Notes under the pieces: generated by a model | Database searches by the model: none | What the model was told of the DNA's origin: nothing | What the model saw: the letters and a program-made list of their open reading frames with translations, nothing else | Assembly (NCBI RefSeq): GCF_022483985.1 | Contig: NZ_JAKVME010000002.1 | Span: 62,001-126,000 of the forward strand | Source of the DNA: Acetobacter sp. | Lineage (GTDB): Bacteria; Pseudomonadota; Alphaproteobacteria; Acetobacterales; Acetobacteraceae | DNA length: 64,000 nt | Direction: 5' to 3' | Shown: in pieces, positions 55,896-64,000 of the stretch | Layout: each line of letters starts with the position of its first letter | How positions within the stretch are numbered: position 1 is the first letter of the stretch | Translations under genes and position numbers: made by a program

Positions 55896-56312
55896 TTACG
55901 CTCTGATTCCCTGATGGGCGTGATTGAGAGTCTGAGCAAGCATAAATCCGAGAAAGACTGCGATCATGCCAAGCACGAGTGAAATCCCGACATTCAGGCA
56001 GGCCCTGCCGGGATGACCGTTCTGGAGCAGGTCAAAGGTCTGGAGGCTGAATGAGGAAAAAGTGGTATAACCACCGCAGATCCCGACCATGAAAACAAGG
56101 CGGGCCGTGTCAGAAACCTGCACCCGCCCTCCTGCCGCCGTCAGTGCTGCAAACAGGGCTATGGCGAATGAACCGGTGAAGTTGATGAAGATCGTGCCCC
56201 AGGGAAGACTATGGCTCCAGCGGGCAGTGGTGAGCCCCACCCAGTATCGGAGCAACGTCCCTGTGGCGCCTCCCGACGCAATCAGGAGTGTCGGCAGAAT
56301 GTTGGGCAGCAT
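55896..56312 (-). CDS. crcB: Fluoride channel CrcB/Fluc
   Basis: A 138-residue four-helix protein. Family motifs: GGATGTLLRYW near the start, WGTIFINFTGSFAIALF with the central Asn, GICGGYTTFSSFSLQTFDLL with the TTFS(S)F fluoride-track residues. It forms a dual-topology dimer that lets fluoride leave the cell. A riboswitch-controlled CLC-F antiporter gene lies upstream in the same operon, so both export routes seem co-induced by fluoride. Confidence 0.94.
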   Translation of the reverse strand: MLPNILPTLLIASGGATGTLLRYWVGLTTARWSHSLPWGTIFINFTGSFAIALFAALTAAGGRVQVSDTARLVFMVGICGGYTTFSSFSLQTFDLLQNGHPGRACLNVGISLVLGMIAVFLGFMLAQTLNHAHQGIRA

Positions 56313-56330
56313 GACGTATCTTACCTGCGG

Positions 56331-57149
56331 TCAATGATGGGTCAGGATAGGAAGCGTGGTGTGTGACAGGATATCCTGCGTCGGCCCGCCAAACAGCCAC
56401 TCGATGAAATGGGGGCGGCTATAAGCCCCCATGACCAGCAGATCGCCTCCGGCCTTCAGGGCGTGCTGTCGGATTTCTTCTCCCACGTCGGATGAGGCAA
56501 TGACAAAGCGATCAATGCTGACAGTCACACCTTTTTTCCGGAGTTCTTCCGCGATGGGCGGCTCCGCTACCTCGTTTTCACGATCCTCGCCGATTACAAT
56601 GCTGACATGGGACGCCCGGTCCAGAAAGGGCTGAGCAGCGGCCATGGCCCGCTCAAGTGCTGAGGACGGATGCCAGGCGATCACCGGATGCCCCCCAACG
56701 GTCTCATGATGCTGAAGCGGTGCCACGACCACCGTGGCGCCCGCGTCATATAACGCCCCGCTGAACGCCTGTGAGACCGCCTCGGGGTCTGACGAACGTG
56801 GACGGCTGAGAACGGTCATATCAGCATTCATGGCCTCACGCGCGACGGTTTTGCGGATATCCCCTGCGATTTCGATCCATTCGGCAGCCTGCCCGCCGGT
56901 GAGTCCGGCTTTCCATTTCTGGAAGATATCGCGCAGAGCATCCGATTTTGCGGAGACTTCCTGCGCGAAACGTCTTTCTTCTTCAGGGCTGGGCATTCCC
57001 TCATCAGGCGTCTGATAATCGGGATTGTCCTGAAGTTCCGGATGGAGAACCCTGATCGGTGGATGGCCAAGGCGTGCGGCCAGTTCCCCGGCAGTTTCAA
57101 GGGTATAGGTCGCTGTTTCGATGCGATCGAGGATGGCAAGAATACGCAT
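56331..57149 (-). CDS. Universal stress protein, tandem UspA domains
   Basis: A 272-residue protein with two UspA folds. Domain 1 (residues 1-140) opens MRILAILDRIETATYTLETAGELAARLG and is degenerate in its ATP loop. Domain 2 (145-272) keeps HPVIAWHPSSALERAMAAAQPFL and the end GGDLLVMGAYSRPHFIEWLFGGPTQDIL. Lying between DUF190 and crcB it probably belongs to the fluoride operon; UspA genes are common there. Its role is unknown. Confidence 0.85.
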   Translation of the reverse strand: MRILAILDRIETATYTLETAGELAARLGHPPIRVLHPELQDNPDYQTPDEGMPSPEEERRFAQEVSAKSDALRDIFQKWKAGLTGGQAAEWIEIAGDIRKTVAREAMNADMTVLSRPRSSDPEAVSQAFSGALYDAGATVVVAPLQHHETVGGHPVIAWHPSSALERAMAAAQPFLDRASHVSIVIGEDRENEVAEPPIAEELRKKGVTVSIDRFVIASSDVGEEIRQHALKAGGDLLVMGAYSRPHFIEWLFGGPTQDILSHTTLPILTHH

Positions 57150-57185
57150 GGTCTTCCTCCTGAAATGATGGTGTTGCGTTCTCTG

Positions 57186-57578
57186 TCAGGGCGTTGACTG
57201 TGTGGCGAAATGCCAGGATTCAGCGGGTTTGAAATAAAGCGACGTATCTCTCAGCAGTGCCTCGTGGGAGAGGCAAAATGCCTGAAGCTGCTCATGGTCG
57301 CCCAGAATATCGACATAGACCGACAGAAGCGTATTGGGGATTTCCCCCAGTGTCTGCTGGATTTCCCCACTTCTCCAGAAGCCGTAATGTGCAAAGTGGG
57401 CATTCGAGCAGGTGAAGCCTGCTGCACGGGCCGCATGGACGATGTCACGATAGAGAGGACGGCGCTGGAACAGGCGGGCAAAAGGTTTCTGTTGTCCGCT
57501 TTGCGCCCGTGATGCGGACGTCATGAAAATCCGGAGAATACCGGCAGGTTCTGTCAGTAGGGTGGGCGTCTCGTGCAT
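57186..57578 (-). CDS. DUF190 family protein
   Basis: A 130-residue protein with the DUF190 pattern: ILRIFMTSASR at the first strand, PLYRDIVHAARAAGFTCSNAHFAHYGF and NTLLSVYVDILGDHEQLQAF. DUF190 genes recur beside crcB and may act as PII-like regulators or sensors. It starts 3 bp after the CLC-F stop. Function unproven. Confidence 0.8.
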   Translation of the reverse strand: MHETPTLLTEPAGILRIFMTSASRAQSGQQKPFARLFQRRPLYRDIVHAARAAGFTCSNAHFAHYGFWRSGEIQQTLGEIPNTLLSVYVDILGDHEQLQAFCLSHEALLRDTSLYFKPAESWHFATQSTP

Positions 57579-57581
57579 GGC

Positions 57582-58988
57582 TTATTTTCCGGTTTGTGTT
57601 GCTGGGTCAGAGGAGGTCTGGGTGCCGGTTTTCCGGACCCGCCGCCCGATGAAGCCACGGGCCTGCCGGAGCGCCATGCCCGCCGTAATGTAGGGATGTG
57701 CGGCCTTTGGAACGCCGATGCGCTGGGAAAGGTAGATCCCGGAATGACCGGAGCAGAGATAGGCAATGAAACAGCCCGTCGCGAGGTAAATGACGTCCGT
57801 GGCGCCAAACAGCTCGACCCCCATGAAGGTACAGGCCAGAGGGGTGTTGGCCGCTCCCGCGAAAACAGCGACAAATCCGACAGCCGCGAGAAGATCGGTC
57901 GGCACGCCGAGAAGGGTGGACAGCGTATGGCCCAGACCGGCGCCAATGAAGAAAAGGGGCGTGACTTCCCCGCCCTTGAAGCCGGTCGACAGGGCGGCGG
58001 CCGTGAAGACAAGTTTCCACAACCAGCTCCACGTATAGTCACCCGGATGGAAGAAATTGAGAATTGAAGCGCCATCCGGGGTGGCTGCCACCACACCGAA
58101 GCCGAGATAGTCCCGTGTTCCGGCGATGAAGACGAGCGCGATGGTCAGTACGCCGCCAATGGCGGGACGCAGCCAGGCAATGGGGCAAAGCGTGCGGAAA
58201 ACCGGGCTGAGGCGGTGAACGGACTCTGCAAACAGCAGGCTGGTCAGGCCGAAGCAGACGGATGCCACACCGACCTTCAGCAGAAGCACCGGATCCGTAT
58301 GAAAGATCTGGCCGGAAAGATCAGGATAACCGGCAAACGCGACCTTGTAAGGGACGTGATGAATGCCCCAGGCATGACACACCATATCCGCGAGGATTGC
58401 GGCTGCCGCGACCGGAACAAGGGCACGGTAGTCAATACGACCGATACTCAGCACCTCCATGGCGAACACGGCACCTGCGACGGGTGTTCCAAAGACCGCG
58501 CCAAATCCTGCCGCAATCCCGGCCATCAGGATGATGCGGACTGCACTGTCGTCCAGACGGAACAGGCGGGCAAACCCGGATGCGATACTGCCGCCGATCT
58601 GAACGGCTGTTCCCTCGCGGCCCACCGAGGCTCCGAACAGGTGGCTGATGACGGTGGCGATCAGGACAAGGGGCGCCATGCGCAGCGGCACACCGCCACC
58701 CGGTTCATGGATCTGATCGACGATCAGATTGTTACCCCCTTCGGCGGAACGCCCGAACCAGTGATACGCCAACCCAACAGCTACACCCGCCACCGGCAGG
58801 AACCACAGCAGGCCGGGATGGGCGAAGCGATAGTCGGTGACATGATCGAGCGCCCAGAGGAAGACGGCGCATAACGTGCCGACGCAGGCTGCCATAGGCA
58901 GCAAAAGCCCGCTCCAGCGCAGAACGGCGAGAATATTTACTACGATGGAATTCTGAAACAGCGGAAAACGACCCATGACCCTGAACAC
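57582..58988 (-). CDS. clcF: CLC-F type fluoride/proton antiporter
   Basis: A 468-residue ClC-family membrane protein. The anion-selectivity motif reads [11 protein letters not shown] (near residue 122), the variant characteristic of fluoride-specific CLC-F rather than the chloride GREGP. Other helices: [72 protein letters not shown]. It would exchange fluoride for protons. Start: GTG at 58988 lies close behind GGGAGGA; ATG at 58976 (MGRFPLFQ) is an alternative. It heads the operon and is preceded by a fluoride riboswitch. Confidence 0.93.
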   Translation of the reverse strand: MFRVMGRFPLFQNSIVVNILAVLRWSGLLLPMAACVGTLCAVFLWALDHVTDYRFAHPGLLWFLPVAGVAVGLAYHWFGRSAEGGNNLIVDQIHEPGGGVPLRMAPLVLIATVISHLFGASVGREGTAVQIGGSIASGFARLFRLDDSAVRIILMAGIAAGFGAVFGTPVAGAVFAMEVLSIGRIDYRALVPVAAAAILADMVCHAWGIHHVPYKVAFAGYPDLSGQIFHTDPVLLLKVGVASVCFGLTSLLFAESVHRLSPVFRTLCPIAWLRPAIGGVLTIALVFIAGTRDYLGFGVVAATPDGASILNFFHPGDYTWSWLWKLVFTAAALSTGFKGGEVTPLFFIGAGLGHTLSTLLGVPTDLLAAVGFVAVFAGAANTPLACTFMGVELFGATDVIYLATGCFIAYLCSGHSGIYLSQRIGVPKAAHPYITAGMALRQARGFIGRRVRKTGTQTSSDPATQTGK

Positions 58989-59017
58989 ACTCCTCCCTCA
59001 CGTGCCATTACGGCGAG

Positions 59018-59084
59018 GTAGGAGTCATCAGCCCTTCAGGCGGTTCGACTTCCAGAGGAAGTCAGGCAGAGTCCATTGCCGTTA
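59018..59084 (-). promoter_or_regulatory. Fluoride riboswitch (crcB motif)
   Basis: On the minus strand: GGCAATGGACTCTGCC (59080-59065), a hairpin GACTTCC..GGAAGTC, AACCGCC, and GGGCTGATGACTCCTAC (59034-59018). The two end blocks are the conserved fluoride-aptamer elements (GGCGATGG..GCC and CTGATGRCTCCTAC), with the GGACTC/GACTCC pairing. It ends 29 bp before the GTG start of clcF, so ligand would turn on the operon. Confidence 0.88.
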
Positions 59085-59321
59085 AGCGATACTACGACTT
59101 ATCTGTCGCCTCATGTCAATGATAAGTCTGTCAGTGGAAAAGAAATTTTGATAGCTTGACGAATAGGCCCAGACATTCCGCTTCCGCCCTCGTGTCGGAC
59201 CACGGCAACTTTGTACAACCCTTTTGCAAAGCAGACATCGCAAGTTTGCGATTTGTGTGGCCGCTTGAGCCAAAAACTCCCTGTCTGCCTGTGAGCTGTC
59301 GCGCGCGAGATATCGACGTCT

Positions 59322-59444
59322 AAAGTAATACCAACCGTTGTTTGCTGAAATCCATATCAATAACGCGAACCTATTGGTTCTCCACATTGGCAGCAACACC
59401 CATATCCCCTTATGAGTTCGAGCAGTCAACAGTTGGTATAAGAA
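59322..59444. repeat. MITE-like element with terminal inverted repeats
   Basis: TAATACCAACCGTTG (59324-59338) and its near-inverse CAACAGTTGGTATAA (59428-59442) enclose about 120 bp with no coding potential. Size and ends fit a miniature insertion element. No parent transposase with these ends is in the window. Confidence 0.45.
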
Positions 59445-59565
59445 TCCCCACCGCTGGAACCCGGCAACAGCAGCGAGGGAGAAACCTCTGTTTAAGAGTT
59501 TAAAATAATTAGATGACGAATTCGTAAGTATAAATCGCTTGTCCCCAGTGAGATAGTGGTTATAC

Positions 59566-61164
59566 CTACTGTTCCTCTAGAATCTCGACATAGTTTGAAA
59601 GCTTTCGGTTCAAGTAGGTTTGTAGCGAGGGCAACGTAAGGTCCTTCGATGCGGTGAATTCGCATACTAATGACTTTCGCTTTATTGCTAGGTTGATTGA
59701 ACTGTCATTATCGTTAGGACTTAGAGACAATTCGCATACGTTATAAGGTTCTATAACTAGGTCAGGACGATAAGAGAGAAAGCCCGTACTGTTGGTATTG
59801 TAGCCAGGAAAAATCTCTCTAAGTGCCTGCTCGTATTGCGATGAACGAGGCTGCCCTGCGGCCCAGAACTGCTCCAACGGAATGTAAGGGGTTCTACCGC
59901 AAATCGTCACCAAACCATCGAACTCGGCTCGATATGTATCAAGAGTTGTAATTTGGGTACCAGGGCCGTGATACTTAAGAGACTTCTCTATGATGGCTTT
60001 TGCATTCTCTGGTGACTGTTTAGACAATAGAAGCGAGGTGAACGGGTTCCCAGCGACAACAATTCTGAAATTCCATTCCGACTTGAGTAAGCTTGCTTTT
60101 CTTTGGTCACCCACATCAAAAAGATCCGTCCATCCATCTTTAAACGTTACAACATCAATAAATTGATTCTCGTTAACATTGTGCTCCACCTCTCCCAGTT
60201 CTAATGAATCGACGAGACCCCTTATATCGTCGCGGTTTGTTAGAACGAAAAGTGTTAATAGACACTTCTTGGGAGGTCGTCCAATTCTTGTTGGTGATGC
60301 CTTTTGAATGGCCTGATCTACTGCTTCAAATACTTCCTTGAATCCTTTTGCACTTAATATTGTATGAAACACATTCTTTTTTTCGGGGACGCCAGCACGA
60401 TCTAAGCAATACCAGTAGGAAAATGGATTAAGACGGTTGGTATTGACTCGGACAACGGTTTCTTTCTCACGAGCTCCTGGCATGGGCATCTGTGTTGTTT
60501 CAACTAGCCCCTTGTGTTGTTTATTAACTTCTTCTTGGAACGCTAAAGCAAAAATATCGTCATTGGTAAACATGACAATTACAGCACCACGTAATTCTGT
60601 ACGACATAGAGCAACAAAGCGTTGAGCGGACGCCACTATCATCTCTTGTGTCCGGCCAATTTGAAGAAACTGTTCGTCTGTCATTCCACGTATACCTTGG
60701 ACGAAATAGTCTCTTTCGCAATTATCAGCAATAATTAGGCACGTTCTACTGGAATTATGTTTGCAGAATTCCTTTACTTTATTCACCCAGTTAGAGTCAT
60801 CTTCAATCTGTATGAGTGCTGAATTTGTAGTATTTTCACGTATCAGATTGACATTTTTTCCGAACCCAGAAACAATTTGATGCCAAATGTTTCCTTCATC
60901 ATAATCAATTGTAGTACCTTGAGATACTTGCGATGTTTTTATAAAATCTTGAGTGATTTTATTGGCAAAAAGAGTCTTTCCGCTACTCTGCTCCCCAAAC
61001 ACAATAAGTGTCTTACTTACTCTACGGAGAAGTGCTTCTTCGAAATTTGATTTTAATTTCGTTGATAAAGTTTGCCAATGGTTCAGGAATATTTTGTAGG
61101 ATCTGAACGTGCCCTCATTCAAATATTCCGCACGCTCGGGATAAATAATTCGATTAAAATCCAT
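59566..61164 (-). CDS. Orphan P-loop NTPase, unknown function
   Basis: A 532-residue AT-rich protein started at ATG 61164 (MDFNRIIYPERAEYL); an upstream ATG at 61179 is possible. Walker A GEQSSGKT is near residue 57. RTCLIIADNCERD (about 140-150) may hold the Walker B acidic residue. FTNDDIFALAF and LFVLTNRDDIRGL are STAND/AAA-like sensor strands. The C-terminal third (LVCEFTASKDLTLPSLQTYL) is unknown. It stands alone with base composition unlike its neighbours, so recent acquisition is likely. Orphan ATPases of this size are common in defence islands; no partner nuclease is adjacent, so this is speculative. Confidence 0.65.
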   Translation of the reverse strand: MDFNRIIYPERAEYLNEGTFRSYKIFLNHWQTLSTKLKSNFEEALLRRVSKTLIVFGEQSSGKTLFANKITQDFIKTSQVSQGTTIDYDEGNIWHQIVSGFGKNVNLIRENTTNSALIQIEDDSNWVNKVKEFCKHNSSRTCLIIADNCERDYFVQGIRGMTDEQFLQIGRTQEMIVASAQRFVALCRTELRGAVIVMFTNDDIFALAFQEEVNKQHKGLVETTQMPMPGAREKETVVRVNTNRLNPFSYWYCLDRAGVPEKKNVFHTILSAKGFKEVFEAVDQAIQKASPTRIGRPPKKCLLTLFVLTNRDDIRGLVDSLELGEVEHNVNENQFIDVVTFKDGWTDLFDVGDQRKASLLKSEWNFRIVVAGNPFTSLLLSKQSPENAKAIIEKSLKYHGPGTQITTLDTYRAEFDGLVTICGRTPYIPLEQFWAAGQPRSSQYEQALREIFPGYNTNSTGFLSYRPDLVIEPYNVCELSLSPNDNDSSINLAIKRKSLVCEFTASKDLTLPSLQTYLNRKLSNYVEILEEQ

Positions 61165-61179
61165 TTCTTTTACACCCAA

Positions 61180-61607
61180 GTGAAAACCAAAATCTTAAGA
61201 TTTCATATTATCGTGGGTATATAAATTAGGCAATAATTTGACCCTAATATCCAGAGAGCACTCGATCTCGCTATGAATCATTTCATAATTGTTGGGAACC
61301 TATTTTCCTGAAAAGTAGTGCCGATGATGTAAAACAGTGTTCAGACAGTTCGACTGTGGCGATTGATTCGGCGGCATTGGATACAAAGTTGTCGTGAATT
61401 TTGGAGGCACGAACGGCGGCTTGTCTACGTTATCTCTCTAACAGCAGACCTTCTCTTATCCCCCCATTGCCGTCGTTTCCTGCCGGGAAAGGGCTGCGGA
61501 TTTCGGGTGCGTCCGGGGCCTTCAGAGTCAGAGGGCTGCGCGAATTTTCGTGACGGGTTAAGAGGATGGGAGAGAGTCTCCTGTCCGCCCGTCATGGAGT
61601 TTTCGCC
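61180..61607. other. Intergenic region before the parB-like fragment
   Basis: About 430 bp. The left 150 bp are AT-rich and hold the NTPase promoter. The right part is GC-rich and contains GGAGA-GAG-TCTCC (palindrome at about 61569-61581) close to the parB-like start. No gene is supported. Confidence 0.35.
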
Positions 61608-62120
61608 ATGGCGACCACTATTCCCAAAATCAGCCTGAGTTCGTCCCGTGACATCCCCTTCAACCAGCTGGTGCTGTCCCAGTCCAACGTGCGGCGTGTG
61701 AAGTCCGGCCTGTCGATCGAGGAACTGGCCCGCGACATCGAACGCCGCGGGCTGCTGCAGAGCCTGAATGTCCGTCCCGTTTTGAATGACGAAGGGACCG
61801 AGATCGGCACCTATGAAGTGCCCGCTGGCGGACGGCGCTTCCGTGCGCTCGAACTGCTGGTGAAGCAGAAAAAACTGGCGAAGACTGCACCGGTGCCGTG
61901 CGTCGTGCGCGAGGCCGGGTCGGCCATTCTCGCCGAGGATGATTCCCTGGCCGAGAATGTCCAGCGCGTGGCCCTGCATCCGCTGGACCAGTTCCGCGCC
62001 TTCCGTGACATGCTTGAGAAAGGCATGTCCGAGGAGGAAATCGCCGCCGCGTTCTTTGTCGCTCCGGCCGTGGTTAAACAGGCGCATCGAACACTGGCTG
62101 CGCTTCGGGCATTGCAGTGA
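61608..62120 (+). pseudogene. ParB-like partition protein, N-terminal fragment
   Basis: Starts MATTIPKISLSSS at 61608 after GGAG. The ParB CTPase fold is complete: IPFNQLVLSQSNVRRVKSGLSIEELARDIERRGLLQSLNVRPV, TYEVPAGGRRFRALELL, then EDDSLAENVQRVALHPLDQFRAF and AAFFVAPAVVKQ. It should continue for several hundred residues, but at about 62080 it runs into DUF2840 DNA in another frame and stops at AHRTLAALRALQ. The missing middle is found 1.1 kb further on. Confidence 0.82.
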
Positions 62121-62457
62121 CGAGCAGATCCTTGATGACCGCCGTCGCATTTCCAGCTTTGCGCCAGGAAGTGTTTTCGCCTTCGTGCGCTGGGCGTCCA
62201 ATGACCTCGGTATCACCGTCTCCCGGCTGGATATCGTGCGCGCGGTCAGGGCTGGCGAAGTGTTCCAGACTTTGCCGTTCGTGCGTCCTGGCGGGGAAAT
62301 CCTCCTGCGTGTCGATAGCTGGCCGAGGGTCGAACATGTGCTCCGGGCGGTCGACGCCATTGAGGCACTGGGTCTCGACCCGGCGGACGCGGCGCCCGAA
62401 TACTGGCGGCATCTCCACCATCGCATCACTGCCGGACATGAACGGAGCGGGCCTTGA
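62083..62457 (+). pseudogene. DUF2840 protein, 5'-truncated
   Basis: 124 codons read RIEHWLRFGHCSDEQILDDRRR, FAPGSVFAFVRWASNDLGI, VSRLDIVRAV, FVRPGGEILLRVDSWPRVEHVL and AIEALGLDPADAAPEYWRHLHHRI, the DUF2840 family found in trb-type integrative elements. The first 20-30 residues are replaced by parB-like DNA. The C-terminus also looks clipped (HERSGP-stop). It has no start codon of its own. Confidence 0.8.
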
Positions 62458-63245
62458 ATGCTGATGGATCGCTGAGCATCTCGGTCGATCGCAGCAACCT
62501 GAATTATTTACTAATGCAGCCGTACAGCTTCTACGCCTGCTATCATCTGCCGACGGATTCACTACGTATTTGCCTCGTTGACAGTGTCCTTCGCCAGTAT
62601 GAACATGGCGGGCAAGTCTGGACCGAACAGCGGTCGGTCACGATCTCTTTCAAGGAAGAAATGACACTCGATCGTCTGTGTCAGGTGGCTGAACTGGCAC
62701 AGTCGGGAGCAAGGTCCTTGCGCGACCGTCGGATCGTGCAAATCTCCGCAAATCCCAACGACCTCCCTAGGACGATCCTCGAGTCCGTGCCGGAGGTGCA
62801 TGTCCCAACGGATCCACGCCAGGCCGCAATGCTCTTACAGCAGCTTTACGACACGAACGCCGATGATGTGATCAGCGCGAGCTTTGACCGGTTTGCCGCC
62901 GCGCTCGGGGTCGATCACGATTTCATGGGCATTGCGTACATGTCCGAGATCAATCTTGGTATGGCAGGCCGAAGCCAACTTCCAAAGCGTATAGAAGATG
63001 CCATCGCATTTTTTCAACTCCGGCTCAGTGCTGGCGGCCATATGCCGGGGAGTCTGCACTACACGATCGGCAACGCCTATTCTGCCATTGCGGACGACGA
63101 GAAGGCGAAGATCGGGGAACTGCTGACCAGCACTGCCGAACTGCTGGAGGTCGGCGTCCCTCTGATCGAAACAGCCCTCGCGCTGGAGCTGGAAGCGGGT
63201 GTCTGCGCATGCGCTGCGCCAGCGCAACGAGGGCTGGAAGCATGA
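62454..63245 (+). pseudogene. DUF4365-like/TPR protein, 5'-truncated
   Basis: 263 codons with only a TTG at 62454 as possible start, directly overlapping the DUF2840 stop. The opening (NLNYLLMQPYSFYACYHLPTDSLRICLVD, then RSVTISFKEEMTLDRL) resembles the C-terminal strand of the DUF4365 nuclease-like domain. Residues 120-240 are helical with TPR-like periodicity (MGIAYMSEINLGMAGRSQLPKRIEDAIAFF, GSLHYTIGNAYSAIADD). The N-terminal catalytic part is missing. Assignment moderate. Confidence 0.5.
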
Positions 63246-63390
63246 TCTACCGGATGATGAGGATGCGCTGTGGCGATGGATCGACGGCTTGGACGATGCC
63301 AGCCGTATGGCAGTGCTGGCCCATTGTTTACCCGTAGCGCCCCATCATGCTGGCAATGACGTGCAAGAGAAGAAGGTTATTGCGCCTTAG
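63199..63390 (+). pseudogene. ParB-like partition protein, internal fragment
   Basis: The frame reads ALRQRNEGWKHDLPDDEDALWRWIDGLDDASRMAVLAHC, matching the central region of long plasmid ParB-like proteins (WxxLPxDEDALWDWIDGLDxASRxALLAHCVSFGVNA), then breaks off into PVAPHHAGND. It is in frame 1.1 kb from the N-terminal fragment and could be part of the same ancestral gene. Confidence 0.7.
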
Positions 63391-63463
63391 TAATGATCCA
63401 ATCTTGCTGCATCAAGCTTGAACCTGCCAAACCAACAGTCGCGAATTTTTCCGGAATTATTAT

Positions 63464-64000
63464 TCAGTAAAGGAGGACAGTTTCATTCTTCTGATAAAGC
63501 TGGGTCAGACCGGCATGAGCGACCCGGAATTGACTGCGCCGCTTGATGTCCGGCTTTGCCGACGAAGCCTTTTCGATTTTAACAGCCGGGTCATAATACA
63601 CCGTCCCCGTCGAAAAAGCCTTGAGGAACAGCAGAAAATCGGTCTGCTCGCAAAGGAGAACCTGTGCCCCGTAGCTATATTCCGGCGGCGATGTTCGGGA
63701 TAAGGAGGGCACGTAGGCCGCCTGCGCATGCTTCCGGTTCCAGTGTGCCATCAGGCTCTTGAAAGTCCACGACGCAGCAACAGCGTCGGTCGCACTGACC
63801 AGAACATAACTCGTCCCTCATCGCGAACGGTGAGGAGCTTTGAAGGTGCCCCCTTGCAGCCCTTTAGAAAGCCGGACATCCTCACTTCGGGATATTTGGG
63901 ATAGAGGATCAGGTTTGCGTCGGGTGCGCGGTGCCTGCCTTCTTCATTGACCCAGTAAAATTCGACATCGGCCTTAGCGCGGTCGCGCACGCTGCCGGCC
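63464..64000 (-). pseudogene. MvaI/BcnI-type restriction endonuclease, frameshifted and cut by window edge
   Basis: Two minus-strand frames form one protein: VEFYWVNEEGRHRAPDANLILYPKYPEVRMSGFLKGCK..PSKLL (63990 down to about 63806), then after a one-base shift VLVSATDAVAASWTFKSLMAHWNRKHAQAAYVP, YGAQVLLCEQTDFLLFLKAF and TGTVYYDPAVKIE..KRRSQFRVAHAGL. The sequence closely follows MvaI/BcnI-family restriction enzymes. The upstream part lies beyond 64000. The frameshift predicts an inactive enzyme unless it is a sequencing error. No cognate methylase is visible here. Confidence 0.82.

Noticed and set aside
59082..59429. Leftward 115-codon frame over the riboswitch upstream region
   Set aside because: Crosses the MITE-like repeat and runs into the fluoride aptamer; composition is not protein-like.

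Overview
The window reads as DNA of an acetic acid bacterium (Acetobacteraceae, perhaps Komagataeibacter or Gluconacetobacter). This is an inference from GC-rich alphaproteobacterial gene content, an alphaproteobacterial LexA box (GTTC-N7-GTTC), an imuA-imuB-dnaE2 mutasome and a trb-DUF2274-LysR conjugation block; no rRNA gene is present to settle it. Both ends are cut inside genes: a 5'-truncated trbE on the left and an MvaI/BcnI-type nuclease gene on the right. I read it as a mosaic of mobile-element backbone and accessory cargo; whether it lies on a plasmid or the chromosome cannot be told.

Layout. 1-6.5 kb: end of a P-type (Trb) type IV secretion operon, trbE-J-L-F-G-I plus a DUF2274 gene, nearly all joined by ATGA overlaps. 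6.5-14.6 kb: LysR regulator, an RND efflux pump whose membrane-fusion gene has collapsed to 132 codons, an outer-membrane factor, an ArsR-type regulator, a FrnE/DsbA oxidoreductase and a serine hydrolase. Three matching 18-bp palindromes lie 24-35 bp before three of these genes and appear to define one regulon. 14.9-21.0 kb: a 5'-nucleotidase and a type ISP restriction-modification enzyme interrupted by 12 copies of a pentanucleotide, a phase-variation switch lying between two related copies of the same coding segment.

21.3-35.7 kb: AT-richer accessory DNA punctuated by three copies of a repeat made of a hairpin followed by the 3' end of an initiator-tRNA-like sequence. They bound one cassette with an IS630-type element, a glycosyltransferase-hydrolase fusion, a 44-residue basic protein, a groEL relic, IS fragments and an HxlR/PRISE-reductase pair, and a second cassette with a restriction-nuclease-like gene and two overlapping DUF262 genes (candidate phage defence).

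35.9-45.5 kb: the SOS mutasome imuA-imuB-dnaE2 with its LexA box, a DUF1275 membrane protein, a YedK/HMCES-type protein, oleate hydratase and a secreted cupin. 46-51.8 kb: methionine genes, mesX-mesD behind a structured leader, then queH, metF and a divergent metR-like regulator. 51.8-53.3 kb: a graveyard of gene and transposase fragments. 53.3-59.1 kb: a fluoride/copper operon (CLC-F antiporter, DUF190, UspA, CrcB, copper P-type ATPase) behind a fluoride riboswitch. 59.3-64 kb: a MITE-like repeat, an orphan P-loop ATPase, and a scrambled plasmid/ICE maintenance region in which a parB-like gene is split around DUF2840 and DUF4365-like pieces, then a frameshifted MvaI/BcnI nuclease.
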